64,000 nt of DNA from Aquibium carbonis (GTDB lineage Bacteria > Pseudomonadota > Alphaproteobacteria > Rhizobiales > Rhizobiaceae). The stretch is taken from assembly GCF_003970795.1 (NCBI RefSeq), contig NZ_RWKW01000005.1, positions 42,582 through 106,581 of the forward strand. The letters run 5' to 3'. The notes under the pieces were generated by a model that had not been told where the DNA came from, did no database searches, and saw only the letters and a program-made list of their open reading frames with translations. This document shows positions 39,560 to 48,413 of the stretch, in pieces (positions within the stretch are counted from its first letter, which is position 1; the number at the start of each line of letters is the position of its first letter). The translations under genes were made by a program, and so were the position numbers.

Positions 39560-40464
39560 AGATCCTCGTCTCGGGCGGGACCGGTATTGTCGGGCGCTTC
39601 GTCGTCGAACGTCTCGCAGAGGCCGGCCACAAGGTTCGCGTTCTTGCCCGTACGCAGCCTCAGGTGGGCCTGCTGCCGAACGGCGTCGACGTCGTTGCGG
39701 GAACCCTCGATCCCACATTGGATCAATCCGCGGCTTTCGAGGGTATGGAAGGTTTCGTTCATGCTGCCTTTGACCATGTGCCGGGCAAGTATCGCGGCGG
39801 CGAGGGCGCCGATCCGAACGGTTTTCGCTTGCGGAACCTCGACGGAACGATGGCGCTGTTCGAGACGGCGAAGCGGGTCGGCGTCGGCCGCGTCGTGTTC
39901 CTGTCGAGCCGCGCCGCCTATGGCACGCAGGCTCCCGGCCGTGTGCTCGATGAAACGGTCGTGGCGCACCCGGACACGATCTATGGCCAGGTCAAGCATG
40001 CCGCCGAGCGGGCGCTCGACCTTCTGTCGGACCATCGCTTCCTCGGTATCAGCTTGCGCGTCACCGGCGTCTACGGTGCATCGGCGCCGGGCATGCCGCA
40101 CAAGTGGTCCGGCCTGATCGCAGATTATCTTGCCGGTGTGCCGGTCGCGCCGCGCGTCGCCACGGAGGTGCATGGGCACGACGTGGCGTCGGCTGTGGGG
40201 TTGATGCTGGAGGTGGTACCGTCGAGACTCAGTCACCGTCTGTTCAACGTATCCGACATCGTGCTCGACCGTCGGGATCTGTTGTCGATGGTTCGGGAGG
40301 CGACCGGCTGCCCGCATGCCTTGCCCGATCGCGCCGATGCCGCGTCGCTCGGCATGATGGCGACAGACCGGCTCGCGGCACTCGGCTGGCGGCCGGGTGG
40401 CTCCGCGCTTCTGGAGAAGACAGTGGCGGCTTTGCCCGAAGTGCGGCAGGCATGTCAGTCGTAA
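39556..40464 (+). CDS. sqdC: NAD(P)-dependent reductase-like protein of the sqd operon
   Basis: 302 residues from GTG 39556, which overlaps the sqdD stop. Extended SDR fold: 'KILVSGGTGIVGRFVVERL', then 'VVFLSSRAAYG' and 'YGQVKHAAE' (Tyr/Lys). In the Rhodobacter operon SqdC is needed for normal SQDG formation, with an unresolved reaction. The position after sqdB-sqdD is the main evidence. The 3' end overlaps the convergent next gene by ten bases. Confidence 0.85.
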   Translation: MKILVSGGTGIVGRFVVERLAEAGHKVRVLARTQPQVGLLPNGVDVVAGTLDPTLDQSAAFEGMEGFVHAAFDHVPGKYRGGEGADPNGFRLRNLDGTMALFETAKRVGVGRVVFLSSRAAYGTQAPGRVLDETVVAHPDTIYGQVKHAAERALDLLSDHRFLGISLRVTGVYGASAPGMPHKWSGLIADYLAGVPVAPRVATEVHGHDVASAVGLMLEVVPSRLSHRLFNVSDIVLDRRDLLSMVREATGCPHALPDRADAASLGMMATDRLAALGWRPGGSALLEKTVAALPEVRQACQS

Positions 40465-41564
40465 ATATGCTCCAGTCTGGCACCCCCGGACACAAGCAGC
40501 GGCAAGACGACGTGCAAGCTGGATACCGGAACGATAAATCCGGTCCTTTTTCGTGCAGGATTTGCTGGAAGCTTGTATTCGAAAAGCCGTCGAACACCGG
40601 CCGGCTGGACTGCGGACGACTCTGACAGCACCGTGAGGAGAATGTCCTGGTTGCCACCGATCTCGGTGAAGCGGATGCCCTTCGAGATGAGTTGTGGAAC
40701 CAGGTCGGTGAAGGCTTGTCGTCTACGCGTGATGAAGACGGTGCCGTCGCTGCCGAGCCGCCGTTCGAGCGCGGTGTCCGGCAGACCGCGGATCGCGTCG
40801 GTCACCGGACCTTGCGCCCAGACATAGATGTGCGAGCGCGAGGGGTCTGCCCTCCCATCGAAACTGGAGGCTAGCAAGCTGGCGGCAGCCTGCTTGATTG
40901 AAAGCGATAAGCCGAAGGCGAGCTTGCGTTCCCACGAACGGATCGCTGCATTGCCGGAAGCAGGCTGGCTTTTCAACAAACCGGCGCGCTTCCCCGCGTG
41001 GTCGAAGCGATGCCATGGCGCCTGGTCGAGGAAACTCGCATATTCGAAGGCCAGCGACGCGAGGTATCGGTCCTGCTGGGTCTTGCGCCAGCCGGCCGTC
41101 CATTCGGTCAGCCGGCCGACGGTGTTTTCCCACGCCCACTGCAGCCCGAGATCGACAGTATGAGCGGTCCCGATGGCAAGAAGCCTCAAATGCGTTCTTG
41201 TCTTGACGGGCAAGTTGGACGTTGTGCGCACGGCAATGGCATAGTCCTTCCAGAAGCGCCCCACATAGCCGAAATAGGGGAACTCGCTTTCGCTACGCGT
41301 GGCGACGAAGGCGGCATAGTCGTGGGCTGCGTGAACGACCGACCTTTCGGCATAAGTCACGAAGGTCGCTTCCTCTGGTCTCTGGTAGCCTTGTATTTCT
41401 TCGCGCAACTGTAGCGATATGGCGACTGGTGCGGTCTGCGAACGCGTTGGCGGTGCTCTGTCGGCGGTCGTCATCCAGCCATAGGCTACACCGATGACCG
41501 GAATGATCAGGATGATTGCGACGACCCGCATGATCATTCTGACAAGCCATTTCAACAGGCGCAT
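40455..41564 (-). CDS. membrane-anchored hypothetical protein
   Basis: About 369 residues from 'MRLLKWLVRM'; the upstream extension is rejected. One N-terminal membrane segment (about 8-30, 'VVAIILIIPVIGVAYGWM') then a large, probably periplasmic soluble part. The C-terminal section ('GSDGTVFITRRRQAFTDLVPQLISKG', 'LLTVLSESSAVQPAGVRRLFEYKL') shows alternating strand/helix character without recognised motifs. Convergent with sqdC, sharing ten bases. Function unknown. Confidence 0.75.
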   Translation of the reverse strand: MRLLKWLVRMIMRVVAIILIIPVIGVAYGWMTTADRAPPTRSQTAPVAISLQLREEIQGYQRPEEATFVTYAERSVVHAAHDYAAFVATRSESEFPYFGYVGRFWKDYAIAVRTTSNLPVKTRTHLRLLAIGTAHTVDLGLQWAWENTVGRLTEWTAGWRKTQQDRYLASLAFEYASFLDQAPWHRFDHAGKRAGLLKSQPASGNAAIRSWERKLAFGLSLSIKQAAASLLASSFDGRADPSRSHIYVWAQGPVTDAIRGLPDTALERRLGSDGTVFITRRRQAFTDLVPQLISKGIRFTEIGGNQDILLTVLSESSAVQPAGVRRLFEYKLPANPARKRTGFIVPVSSLHVVLPLLVSGGARLEHIYD

Positions 41565-41935
41565 CTCGGCTCGCTCAGGCCGGAAAGAGGGCGAGGGCGG
41601 CGCGAGCCCCCTCGAAGTCTTCGATGACCGCTGGCGTGCCGCTGGAGATAGGAACACGAATGAAAGGGACGCCACAAGCGCGTCCCGGTTCCCGAAAAGC
41701 CGACATGACTGGATTCCCCCATGAGTTGCAGGACGATCCTAGTCGACCGGGTCTGAAAATTGAAATCCATTGCGGGCAAGCGGACGGCCTGTTGGCGGAT
41801 TTGTCGCTTCGCCAAGGTCATGCGGTCCAATTTTCGGCGAGATCCGGCTGGTGCCTGCCGATCGTATGATCGAGAGGCACATCCCGAGGCGGCCCTCTGT
41901 TGTCTTCGCGCCATCGCGCCGGATGCTCTCCGTCG
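41565..41935. other. intergenic region, no gene seen
   Basis: 371 bases between two - strand genes. Open frames here lack ribosome-binding sites and have shadow-like composition. No T-run hairpin was identified. It should contain the promoter of the membrane-anchored gene. Confidence 0.4.
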
Positions 41936-43147
41936 CTAGGGCATCAGCGGCGTCTGCATCATTTGAAGATGCAGCGCCTTGCCGTCATAGGGATGGGCTT
42001 CGCAGACCGCTTCGTCGAGTTCGACGCCGATGCCCGGCTCCTCCGACGGGATGACGTTGCCGTCCTGCCATTCGATCTTTTTCTTCAGGAGTGTCTCGTG
42101 GAAGCCATCCCACTGCTTCAGTGCCTCGAGGATCAGGAAGTTCGGCAGTGTGACGGCAAGCTGGATGTTGGCCGCGCCGACGATCGGCCCGCAATAGCAG
42201 TGGGGCGCGATCTGGATGTGGAAGGCCTCGGCCATGGCCGCGATCTTCTTGGTCTCCAGGATGCCGCCGGAACGGCCTAGGTCGGGCTGCAGGATCGAGG
42301 CCGCGCGCTGCTCGATGACGCGGGCGAACTCGAACTTGGTCGTCAGCCGTTCGCCGGTGGCGATCGGGATCGAAGTGCCGCGTGCCACCTGCGCCATCAC
42401 TTCGGGCATGTCCGGCGGCACCGGCTCTTCGAACCACAGCGGGTCGTAGGGTTCGATCGCGCGCGCCATGCGCAGCGCGCCCGACGCGGTGAACTGGCCG
42501 TGGGTGCCGAAGAGGATGTCGGCCTTCGTTCCCACCGCCTCGCGGATCGCCTTCATCATGCGCGCCGACAGGTCGATGTCGACGAGGCGCGGCTGGTGTC
42601 CGTCGAAGGCGGTGTAGGGACCAGCCGGGTCGAGTTTCACGGCGGTGAAGCCCTGCTCGACATATTCGGCCGCGCACTCGGCCGCCATGTCGGGATCGTT
42701 GTAGACGTTCCTCGGGCCGACGTCCTCGGTGTGGACCGAGCCCTCATGCGGATAGAGATAGGTGTATGTCCGCAGCGCCTCGTGCACGCGCCCGCCCAGG
42801 AGCTTCCACACCGGCTTGCCGGCCTCCTTGCCGATGATGTCCCAGCAGGCGATCTCGAGCGCCGAGAAACATCCCATCACGGCCGCGTCCGGGCGCTGCG
42901 TGAACCCCGACGAGTAGCAGCGGCGGAAGAACATCTCGATGTCGTGCGGATCCTGGCCGATGAAGTACCGTTCGGCCATGTCCTCGATCATGCGGGCGGT
43001 CACATGAGGGCCGAAGCTCGCATTGTAGGCCTCGCCGTAGCCAGCGACGCCGCCATCGGTCATCAACCTGACGAAGATGAAATACTTGCCCCCTATACCG
43101 GGCGGCGGGTTGCCCACGACCCAGGTCTTGACGTCGGTGATCTTCAT
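41936..43147 (-). CDS. mandelate racemase/muconate lactonizing enzyme family protein
   Basis: 403 residues from 'MKITDVKTWVVGNPPPG'. Enolase superfamily: capping domain then barrel with 'AVKLDPAGPY', 'FEEPVPPD' (metal Glu), 'ATGERLTTK' (metal Glu) and 'APHCYCGPI' (catalytic His). The first metal-ligand position, Asp in galactonate and mannonate dehydratases, reads 'GTHGQF' here. Probably an acid-sugar dehydratase, substrate unknown. It follows the GMC oxidoreductase after 19 bases, so a two-step sugar or polyol oxidation is plausible (inference). Confidence 0.88.
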   Translation of the reverse strand: MKITDVKTWVVGNPPPGIGGKYFIFVRLMTDGGVAGYGEAYNASFGPHVTARMIEDMAERYFIGQDPHDIEMFFRRCYSSGFTQRPDAAVMGCFSALEIACWDIIGKEAGKPVWKLLGGRVHEALRTYTYLYPHEGSVHTEDVGPRNVYNDPDMAAECAAEYVEQGFTAVKLDPAGPYTAFDGHQPRLVDIDLSARMMKAIREAVGTKADILFGTHGQFTASGALRMARAIEPYDPLWFEEPVPPDMPEVMAQVARGTSIPIATGERLTTKFEFARVIEQRAASILQPDLGRSGGILETKKIAAMAEAFHIQIAPHCYCGPIVGAANIQLAVTLPNFLILEALKQWDGFHETLLKKKIEWQDGNVIPSEEPGIGVELDEAVCEAHPYDGKALHLQMMQTPLMP

Positions 43148-43166
43148 GATGTCGGTCCTTTCATGG

Positions 43167-44783
43167 TCACACCTGGTCCTCAAGCACGATCTCCGCGCCC
43201 TTCCAACCGGTCATGATTGCCGCTGCATTGGTGTTGCCGGAGACGTTCGATGGAAATACCGAGGCGTCGATGACGCGAAGACCCTCCAGTCCGTGCACCT
43301 TGAGCCGCGGAGTCACGACCGAGGTCGCTGCGTCCGGCCCCATACGGCAGGTCGAGACCGGATGATAGACCGTGCCGGAGCGCTTGCGAAAGTCGGCCAC
43401 GAGGTCTTCGTCCGATTGCACGGAAGGTCCCGGCAATACCTCTTCGGCGATCACCGGCGCGATTGCGGGCATAGAGGCCAGCTTGCGCAGGAACTTCACT
43501 GCGTCCAGCATTTCGGCCACGTCGTTGTTGGTCGAAAACGCATTCGGCACGATCTTTGGCGCTTCGGCCGGATCGGCCGAGCGGATGTGGATGGCGCCAC
43601 GGCTTGACGGGCGGCAGTTCGACAGGCCGATGGAGAAGCCCGGCCACGGGTCGGGCGACAGGATCGGCCGCTCGCCGGGACGCGGCAAAACGGTCGAGAA
43701 CACCTGGAAATAGAGCTGCATGTTGGGCCGCGACCGGGTTGGGTCGGTACGGAAGAAGCCGCCTCCCTGGTTTAGCGACATCGACAGCGGGCCGGAACGC
43801 GCCAGGAGGTACTGCATGCCCACCAGCGCCTTGCCCCACCAGGGACGCAGCACCTGGTTCAGCGTCTTCTGCCTGGCCTTCCACGTGTAGTTGATGCCGA
43901 GGTGGTCTTGCAGGTGCTCGCCGACATTGGCGTTGGCGTGCCGCAACTCGATGCCGAGGCCTTTCAACAGGGCCGGATCGCCGACGCCCGAGAGTTCGAG
44001 CAGTTTGGGCGAGCAGACGGCACCGGCCGACAGGATCACCTCGCGGCCGCAACGCGTCTGCACCGTCTGGCCGTTTCGGACATACTCGACGCCCACGGCG
44101 CGGTGACCCTCGAAGAGGATGCGCGAGACGTGGGCGTTGGTCACCACGTGGACGTGCTTGCGCTTCATAGCCGGGCGCAGGAAGGCGCGGGCGGCCGACA
44201 TGCGCCGGCCATTGCGCGTCGTCAGTTGATAGACGCCGACGCCCTCCTGGCTCTCTCCATTGAAATCCTCATTGAGCGGCAGTCCGGCCTGCAGGCCGGC
44301 CTGCAGGTAGAGCCTGGTCAGCGGATGCACCTTCTCGCGCATGTCGCAGACATGCAGCGGTCCGCCCCGACCGCGCCACTCGCTTTCGCCCGATTCGTTG
44401 TGCTCAAGCGCCCTGAACGCCGCCAGCACGTCGTCATGCCCCCAGCCCGGATTGCCGGCGTCGCGCCAGTCGTCATAATCCTCGCGCGCACCGCGCACCC
44501 ACACCATGGCGTTGATCGACGACGAGCCACCGAGGATCTTTCCGCGCGGCCAGTGGTCGCTGTTGCCGGCCAGCCCCGGGTCGGGTTCGGCCCGAAAATT
44601 CCAGTTCACGGCCGGGTCGAAGAAGGTCTTGCCGTAGCCGAGCGGCATCTGCACGTAGAAGCGCCGGTCGGTGCCGCCGGCTTCCAGCACGAGCACGGAG
44701 TATTTGCCGGAGGCCGACAGGCGCTCTGCAAGCACCGACCCGGCCGACCCGGCACCGACGATGATGAAGTCGTGTGTCTGCAT
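43167..44783 (-). CDS. GMC family FAD oxidoreductase (choline dehydrogenase-like)
   Basis: 538 residues, full length. The FAD dinucleotide fold is 'IIVGAGSAGSVLAERL'. GMC signatures are 'GKILGGSSSINAMVWVRG' and 'GREVILSAGAVCSPKLLELSGVG'. The active His is in 'VYHPVSTCRMG' and the paired Asn/His region in 'SGNTNAAAIM'. It oxidises an alcohol or polyol; the name choline dehydrogenase would over-specify it. First of a two-gene unit with the enolase-superfamily protein. Confidence 0.92.
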   Translation of the reverse strand: MQTHDFIIVGAGSAGSVLAERLSASGKYSVLVLEAGGTDRRFYVQMPLGYGKTFFDPAVNWNFRAEPDPGLAGNSDHWPRGKILGGSSSINAMVWVRGAREDYDDWRDAGNPGWGHDDVLAAFRALEHNESGESEWRGRGGPLHVCDMREKVHPLTRLYLQAGLQAGLPLNEDFNGESQEGVGVYQLTTRNGRRMSAARAFLRPAMKRKHVHVVTNAHVSRILFEGHRAVGVEYVRNGQTVQTRCGREVILSAGAVCSPKLLELSGVGDPALLKGLGIELRHANANVGEHLQDHLGINYTWKARQKTLNQVLRPWWGKALVGMQYLLARSGPLSMSLNQGGGFFRTDPTRSRPNMQLYFQVFSTVLPRPGERPILSPDPWPGFSIGLSNCRPSSRGAIHIRSADPAEAPKIVPNAFSTNNDVAEMLDAVKFLRKLASMPAIAPVIAEEVLPGPSVQSDEDLVADFRKRSGTVYHPVSTCRMGPDAATSVVTPRLKVHGLEGLRVIDASVFPSNVSGNTNAAAIMTGWKGAEIVLEDQV

Positions 44784-44973
44784 GGCTGCGCGTCCGGCGC
44801 TCGTCCCTTTGGCTGGCGGTCTCGAAGACTAGACCCGCACCGCCCTCCGCGTCTTGCCCCCGCAGCGCCGCCCGCTGTGAGAAAAACGACGGCGTGTGCT
44901 GCCGGCCCGCGCGTTGACGCCGAACGGAGCGCTCGCTACCACCGGGAAACCCTGACTGGAGCGGACCCACGGC

Positions 44974-45381
44974 ATGAGCGAAACCGAAGCGAAAATGGCT
45001 CCCACAGGCGAACTGACCCTGCGTACGCTCGCCATGCCCGCTGACGCCAACGCCGCTGGCGACATTTTTGGCGGGTGGGTCATGGCGCAAATGGATCTGG
45101 CCTGCGGCATCCGCGCCGCCGAACGCGCCAAAGGCCGCGTCGTCACCGCCGCGGTGAAGGAAATGTCCTTCGCCAAGGCGATGAAGATCGGCGACACGCT
45201 GTGCATCTACACCCACATCACCCGCGTCGGTCGCACCTCGATGACGCTGAAGGTCGAGGCCTGGGCGCAACGCTATCTCTCCGACCTTATGGAGAAGGTG
45301 ACCGACGCCGATTTCGTCATGGTCGCATTGGACGAGGACGGCAAGCCGAAACCGGTTCCGGTAGACGGCTCGCGGGCGTGA
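44974..45381 (+). CDS. acyl-CoA thioesterase (YciA-like hotdog fold)
   Basis: 135 residues. The hotdog domain has the family signature 'DANAAGDIFGGWVMAQMDLAC', with catalytic Asp, and 'KAMKIGDTLCIYTHITRVGRTS'. YciA-type enzymes hydrolyse a broad range of acyl-CoAs. It ends four bases before the sigma-like gene, so they share an operon. Divergent from the GMC gene. Confidence 0.92.
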   Translation: MSETEAKMAPTGELTLRTLAMPADANAAGDIFGGWVMAQMDLACGIRAAERAKGRVVTAAVKEMSFAKAMKIGDTLCIYTHITRVGRTSMTLKVEAWAQRYLSDLMEKVTDADFVMVALDEDGKPKPVPVDGSRA

Positions 45382-45385
45382 TCCC

Positions 45386-46012
45386 ATGCTCGACGCCGCA
45401 CGTCTCCATCGCTTGAGAGGGCTTGCGCGGCGGTATGCACGGGGTAGCCAGGACGCGGACGATTTGCTGCAGGACGCGCTGATCGTCGCCATCGGCGCCG
45501 GACGTCTACGGGACCGCGATCTCGATGCCTGGCTGATCGGGGTGATGCGCAACATCGCGGCGACCACACATCGCGGCGCGGCGCGTCGCGCACAACGGGA
45601 AACCGCCTTTGCATCGGTGGTCGAGCACCCTAGTTCCGCTGGCTTGCCGGATGGGCTTCCCGCCAATTTCGTTGGCTCGCTGCCGCCGTCTCTTCGGCTT
45701 GTCGCGATGTTGGCCGGCGCCGGAGCGACGCGGGCGGAAATTCGCCATATAATCGGCACGAGCGACATGGCCCTGCGACAGCGCATTGGAACGCTGAAGG
45801 CGCGCTGGCGCGTCCATCTGGCGGTCGGTGGCGAGAGCGAGGGGGCTACCCTTTCGCGGCTGCCCTTGCCTTTCGGCGCGATCCGCCGGGCGCTGCTGCC
45901 CGTCGCGCGGCAACTGGGCGTGGCGCTCGCCAGCCACGATCCCGACGGCCATCTGCTCGCTTTCGATCTTTCGTCCGCGCGTCCTCACGAAAGGGCACTC
46001 GGCGGCAATTAG
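45386..46012 (+). CDS. ECF-like sigma-70 family protein
   Basis: 208 residues. Region 2 shows 'LARRYARGSQDADDLLQDALI' and 'DLDAWLIGVMRNIAATTHRG'. A weaker region 4 ('LPPSLRLVAMLAGAGATRAEIRHIIGTSDMALRQRIGTLKARWR') is followed by a non-conserved tail of about 55 residues. This is an atypical ECF sigma factor; no anti-sigma gene is beside it. It starts four bases after the thioesterase stop and the VOC gene follows after 27 bases. Confidence 0.8.
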   Translation: MLDAARLHRLRGLARRYARGSQDADDLLQDALIVAIGAGRLRDRDLDAWLIGVMRNIAATTHRGAARRAQRETAFASVVEHPSSAGLPDGLPANFVGSLPPSLRLVAMLAGAGATRAEIRHIIGTSDMALRQRIGTLKARWRVHLAVGGESEGATLSRLPLPFGAIRRALLPVARQLGVALASHDPDGHLLAFDLSSARPHERALGGN

Positions 46013-46039
46013 GCATGTCAGCACTCAACGGAGGTATCC

Positions 46040-46423
46040 ATGCTCGGACAGGCCCGCATCGGCAACATCTGCTACTACATCTCCAACCTCGATCGCACGG
46101 AGCGATTCTGGCGTGACGTCGTCGGCCTCCACGTCCAGCGCATCGAGGATGGCGACGAAGAGTTTCTGATTGCTTCGACGGCTGGCGGCGTCGACCTGAT
46201 CTTCTTCGTCCGCGAAGCCCGGCCGGGCGATTCGCCCATCATCGTCTTCAATCTGGAAGACGGCGGCATCGACGACGTCGCCGCCGCCTTGGTGGAACAG
46301 GGCGCCACGATCGTCACACCCGTCAGCCACGCGCCCGGCGGCTGGTCCGGCGACTACGCCGACCCCGACGGCCACGTTCTGTCGCTGTACCAATCGGCGG
46401 AGAAGCCGCGGCGGCTCGGGTGA
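46040..46423 (+). CDS. VOC (glyoxalase/bleomycin resistance) family protein
   Basis: 127 residues of the vicinal-oxygen-chelate fold: 'ICYYISNLDRTERFWRDVVGL' in the first half and 'SGDYADPDGHVLSLYQS' at the end, with a metal-ligand-like Glu/His pattern. The preceding GGAGG is well spaced. It could be a glyoxalase-like lyase or a small-molecule-binding protein. Probably co-transcribed with the sigma-like gene. Confidence 0.88.
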   Translation: MLGQARIGNICYYISNLDRTERFWRDVVGLHVQRIEDGDEEFLIASTAGGVDLIFFVREARPGDSPIIVFNLEDGGIDDVAAALVEQGATIVTPVSHAPGGWSGDYADPDGHVLSLYQSAEKPRRLG

Positions 46424-46531
46424 GTGGTATATAGAGGAAGGCGGCGGGACCTGAGCTTGCCGGCTTCGGCGCCCTGCCGGTAGGGTTCAGCTATGCCAAG
46501 GGCTACCGGCAGCGACTGTCACAGACGCTCT

Positions 46532-46846
46532 TCACTCCGGCACCTCGATGTCGAGCACGAGAATGCCGTCGATCCCGCCGACGGCATTCTCGACGATCCG
46601 TGCGCCGAGTTTCCGGTGCTCGGAGTGCTCCGCGTAGGCCTTCAGGTTTTTCCAGCTATCGAAATCGATGACGAAGCCGTGCATGTAGCCGCGCTCGATC
46701 TGTTCGGGGCTCGCCGAACGGCCGCCGGTGAAGCCGCGCGCGCCGGACCGTTTGTCGGTCAGCGCTGAAAGACCGGCGTAGATGTCGGCGATCTCGTCCT
46801 CAGTCGTCTCGGGCTTGAACTTGGTGAGGACGATGTGGCGGATCAT
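46532..46846 (-). CDS. Dabb (stress-responsive alpha/beta barrel) protein
   Basis: 104 residues. 'MIRHIVLTKFKPETTEDEIADIYAGLSAL' at the N-terminus and the 'GFVIDFDSWKNLKAYAEHSEHRKL' helix identify the dimeric ferredoxin-like Dabb domain. The biochemical role in bacteria is mostly unknown. Single gene, convergent with the VOC gene. Confidence 0.9.
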   Translation of the reverse strand: MIRHIVLTKFKPETTEDEIADIYAGLSALTDKRSGARGFTGGRSASPEQIERGYMHGFVIDFDSWKNLKAYAEHSEHRKLGARIVENAVGGIDGILVLDIEVPE

Positions 46847-47128
46847 GATCTCGCTCCCTGCAGACCGGACGACCTCATCATACGCCTGTATCCGAGATCA
46901 GCGTCCGCCAGAAATGCCCCATGGCCGAGTTTTGCTCATTCAGTCGGCTCGCTTTGACAACTTGGCGCCGCACGAGGTTTGCAGTCGCGCGCCGCTCCGC
47001 GAGTCCGTGACTTTACCGGCGCATGCCCATGCGCTTGGCCGCCAGATGAAGGCTGTTTGACCGGGCCACCCGAACTTATCGCGATCCCAGGCGTTGGCCG
47101 TGAAATCCACCTCGCTCAGGAGATTCCA

Positions 47129-47839
47129 ATGTTTCGTACCGCTCTCGTCACATCCGCCGCCCTCATGCTCGCTTTGCCGGTCGCCGTTGCGCAGGACGAT
47201 TTCGCTGCCGCTACAGCGCCGTTCACCCTGCCTGATCTGCCCTATGCAGCGAATGCGCTGGAACCGGTCATTGATGCGCAGACCATGGAACTTCATCACG
47301 GTCGGCATCACCAGTCCTACGTCGACAAGCTCAACGAGGCCGTCGAGGCCAACGACGCGCTTGCTAACATGTCGCTCGAAGACATCGTCGCATCGGCTGG
47401 CAGCCTGTCGACGGAAATCAGGAACAATGCCGGCGGGCATTGGAATCACTCCTTTTTCTGGCGGCTCATGGCGCCAGAAGGCGAGCGCGGCGAACCCTCG
47501 GAGGCGTTTGGCGCCGCCATCGATGCGGTCTACGGCTCGATGGAAGACTTCAAGACGGCTTTCGAAGAGGCTGGTGCCGGCCAGTTCGGGTCGGGCTGGG
47601 TATGGCTCGTCGTCGACACCAACGGCCAGCTCGCGGTCACCACCACGCCCGACCAGGACAATCCGCTGATGGATGTCGCCGAGACTCGAGGCACGCCGAT
47701 CCTCGGAAACGACGTGTGGGAGCACGCCTATTATCTCACCTACAACAACCGCCGGCCCGAGTATCTGAGCACCTGGTGGGATGTCGTCGACTGGGGGCAG
47801 GTTTCACAGAACTACAAGGCTGCCCTGGCGGATCAGTGA
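47129..47839 (+). CDS. sodB: exported Fe/Mn superoxide dismutase
   Basis: 236 residues from ATG 47129, preceded by CAGGAGA; the open frame upstream is rejected. A clear Sec signal peptide occupies about 1-21 ('SAALMLALPVAVA'). The mature part is a complete Fe/Mn SOD: 'MELHHGRHHQSYVDKL', 'NNAGGHWNHSFFW', 'GSGWVWLV' and 'DVWEHAYYLTYNNRRPEYL' supply the three His and the Asp. Most Fe/Mn SODs are cytoplasmic, so a leader predicts periplasmic action. Iron or manganese cannot be decided by eye. Confidence 0.92.
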   Translation: MFRTALVTSAALMLALPVAVAQDDFAAATAPFTLPDLPYAANALEPVIDAQTMELHHGRHHQSYVDKLNEAVEANDALANMSLEDIVASAGSLSTEIRNNAGGHWNHSFFWRLMAPEGERGEPSEAFGAAIDAVYGSMEDFKTAFEEAGAGQFGSGWVWLVVDTNGQLAVTTTPDQDNPLMDVAETRGTPILGNDVWEHAYYLTYNNRRPEYLSTWWDVVDWGQVSQNYKAALADQ

Positions 47840-47960
47840 TCCATCGGATGCCGGGTCGGAAGCCTCTGGTTCCGGCACCCCGTAGCGTGAGGACCTCCAA
47901 GAACGCGCACGGTTGGGTGGCCGACGGCTCCGGCTCGCAGCATTGTCCACTCTCCTGTCC

Positions 47961-48323
47961 TCATGCCCCGTCGAACCGCATCCGCGCCGCCTCGACGCGG
48001 TCGATGTTCTTCAGCGCCCAGTCGCCGAGCGCCTGGACGGGAACCAGTAGCTCGCGGCCGAGGTCGGTGAGTTCGTAGTCGACGCGCGGCGGGATGGTGG
48101 GGAAGACGGTGCGGGTGACGAAGCCGTCACGCTCCAGAGCCCTGAGCGTGGTGGTCAGCATCTTCTGGGAAATGCCGCCGACGGCGGCGCGCAGTTCGTT
48201 GAAGCGCATCGGGCCGGCGCCGAGCCTGCTCACCACGAGCACGGTCCATTTGTCGCCGACGCGTTGCAGCACGGCGCTCACCGCGCGGCAGTCTTCGGTT
48301 TCGTGCAGGTGCCTCGGTGTCAC
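47961..48323 (-). CDS. HxlR-family transcriptional regulator
   Basis: 120 residues, winged helix HxlR: 'CRAVSAVLQRVGDKWTVLVV', 'LRAAVGGISQKMLTTTLRALERDGFV' and 'PPRVDYELTDLGREL'. Divergent from the flavin reductase gene across 90 bases. Such pairs are usually a redox- or electrophile-sensing repressor and its target, so it probably controls that gene and itself. Confidence 0.93.
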   Translation of the reverse strand: MTPRHLHETEDCRAVSAVLQRVGDKWTVLVVSRLGAGPMRFNELRAAVGGISQKMLTTTLRALERDGFVTRTVFPTIPPRVDYELTDLGRELLVPVQALGDWALKNIDRVEAARMRFDGA

Positions 48324-48413
48324 GAACGTGCCTCCTTGCGGGCCATCCCGATAGTCTCTTACAGTAAGCGGGTATCCTTATGATACCTATTATCGTTTCG
48401 AAAGGAGACTAAG

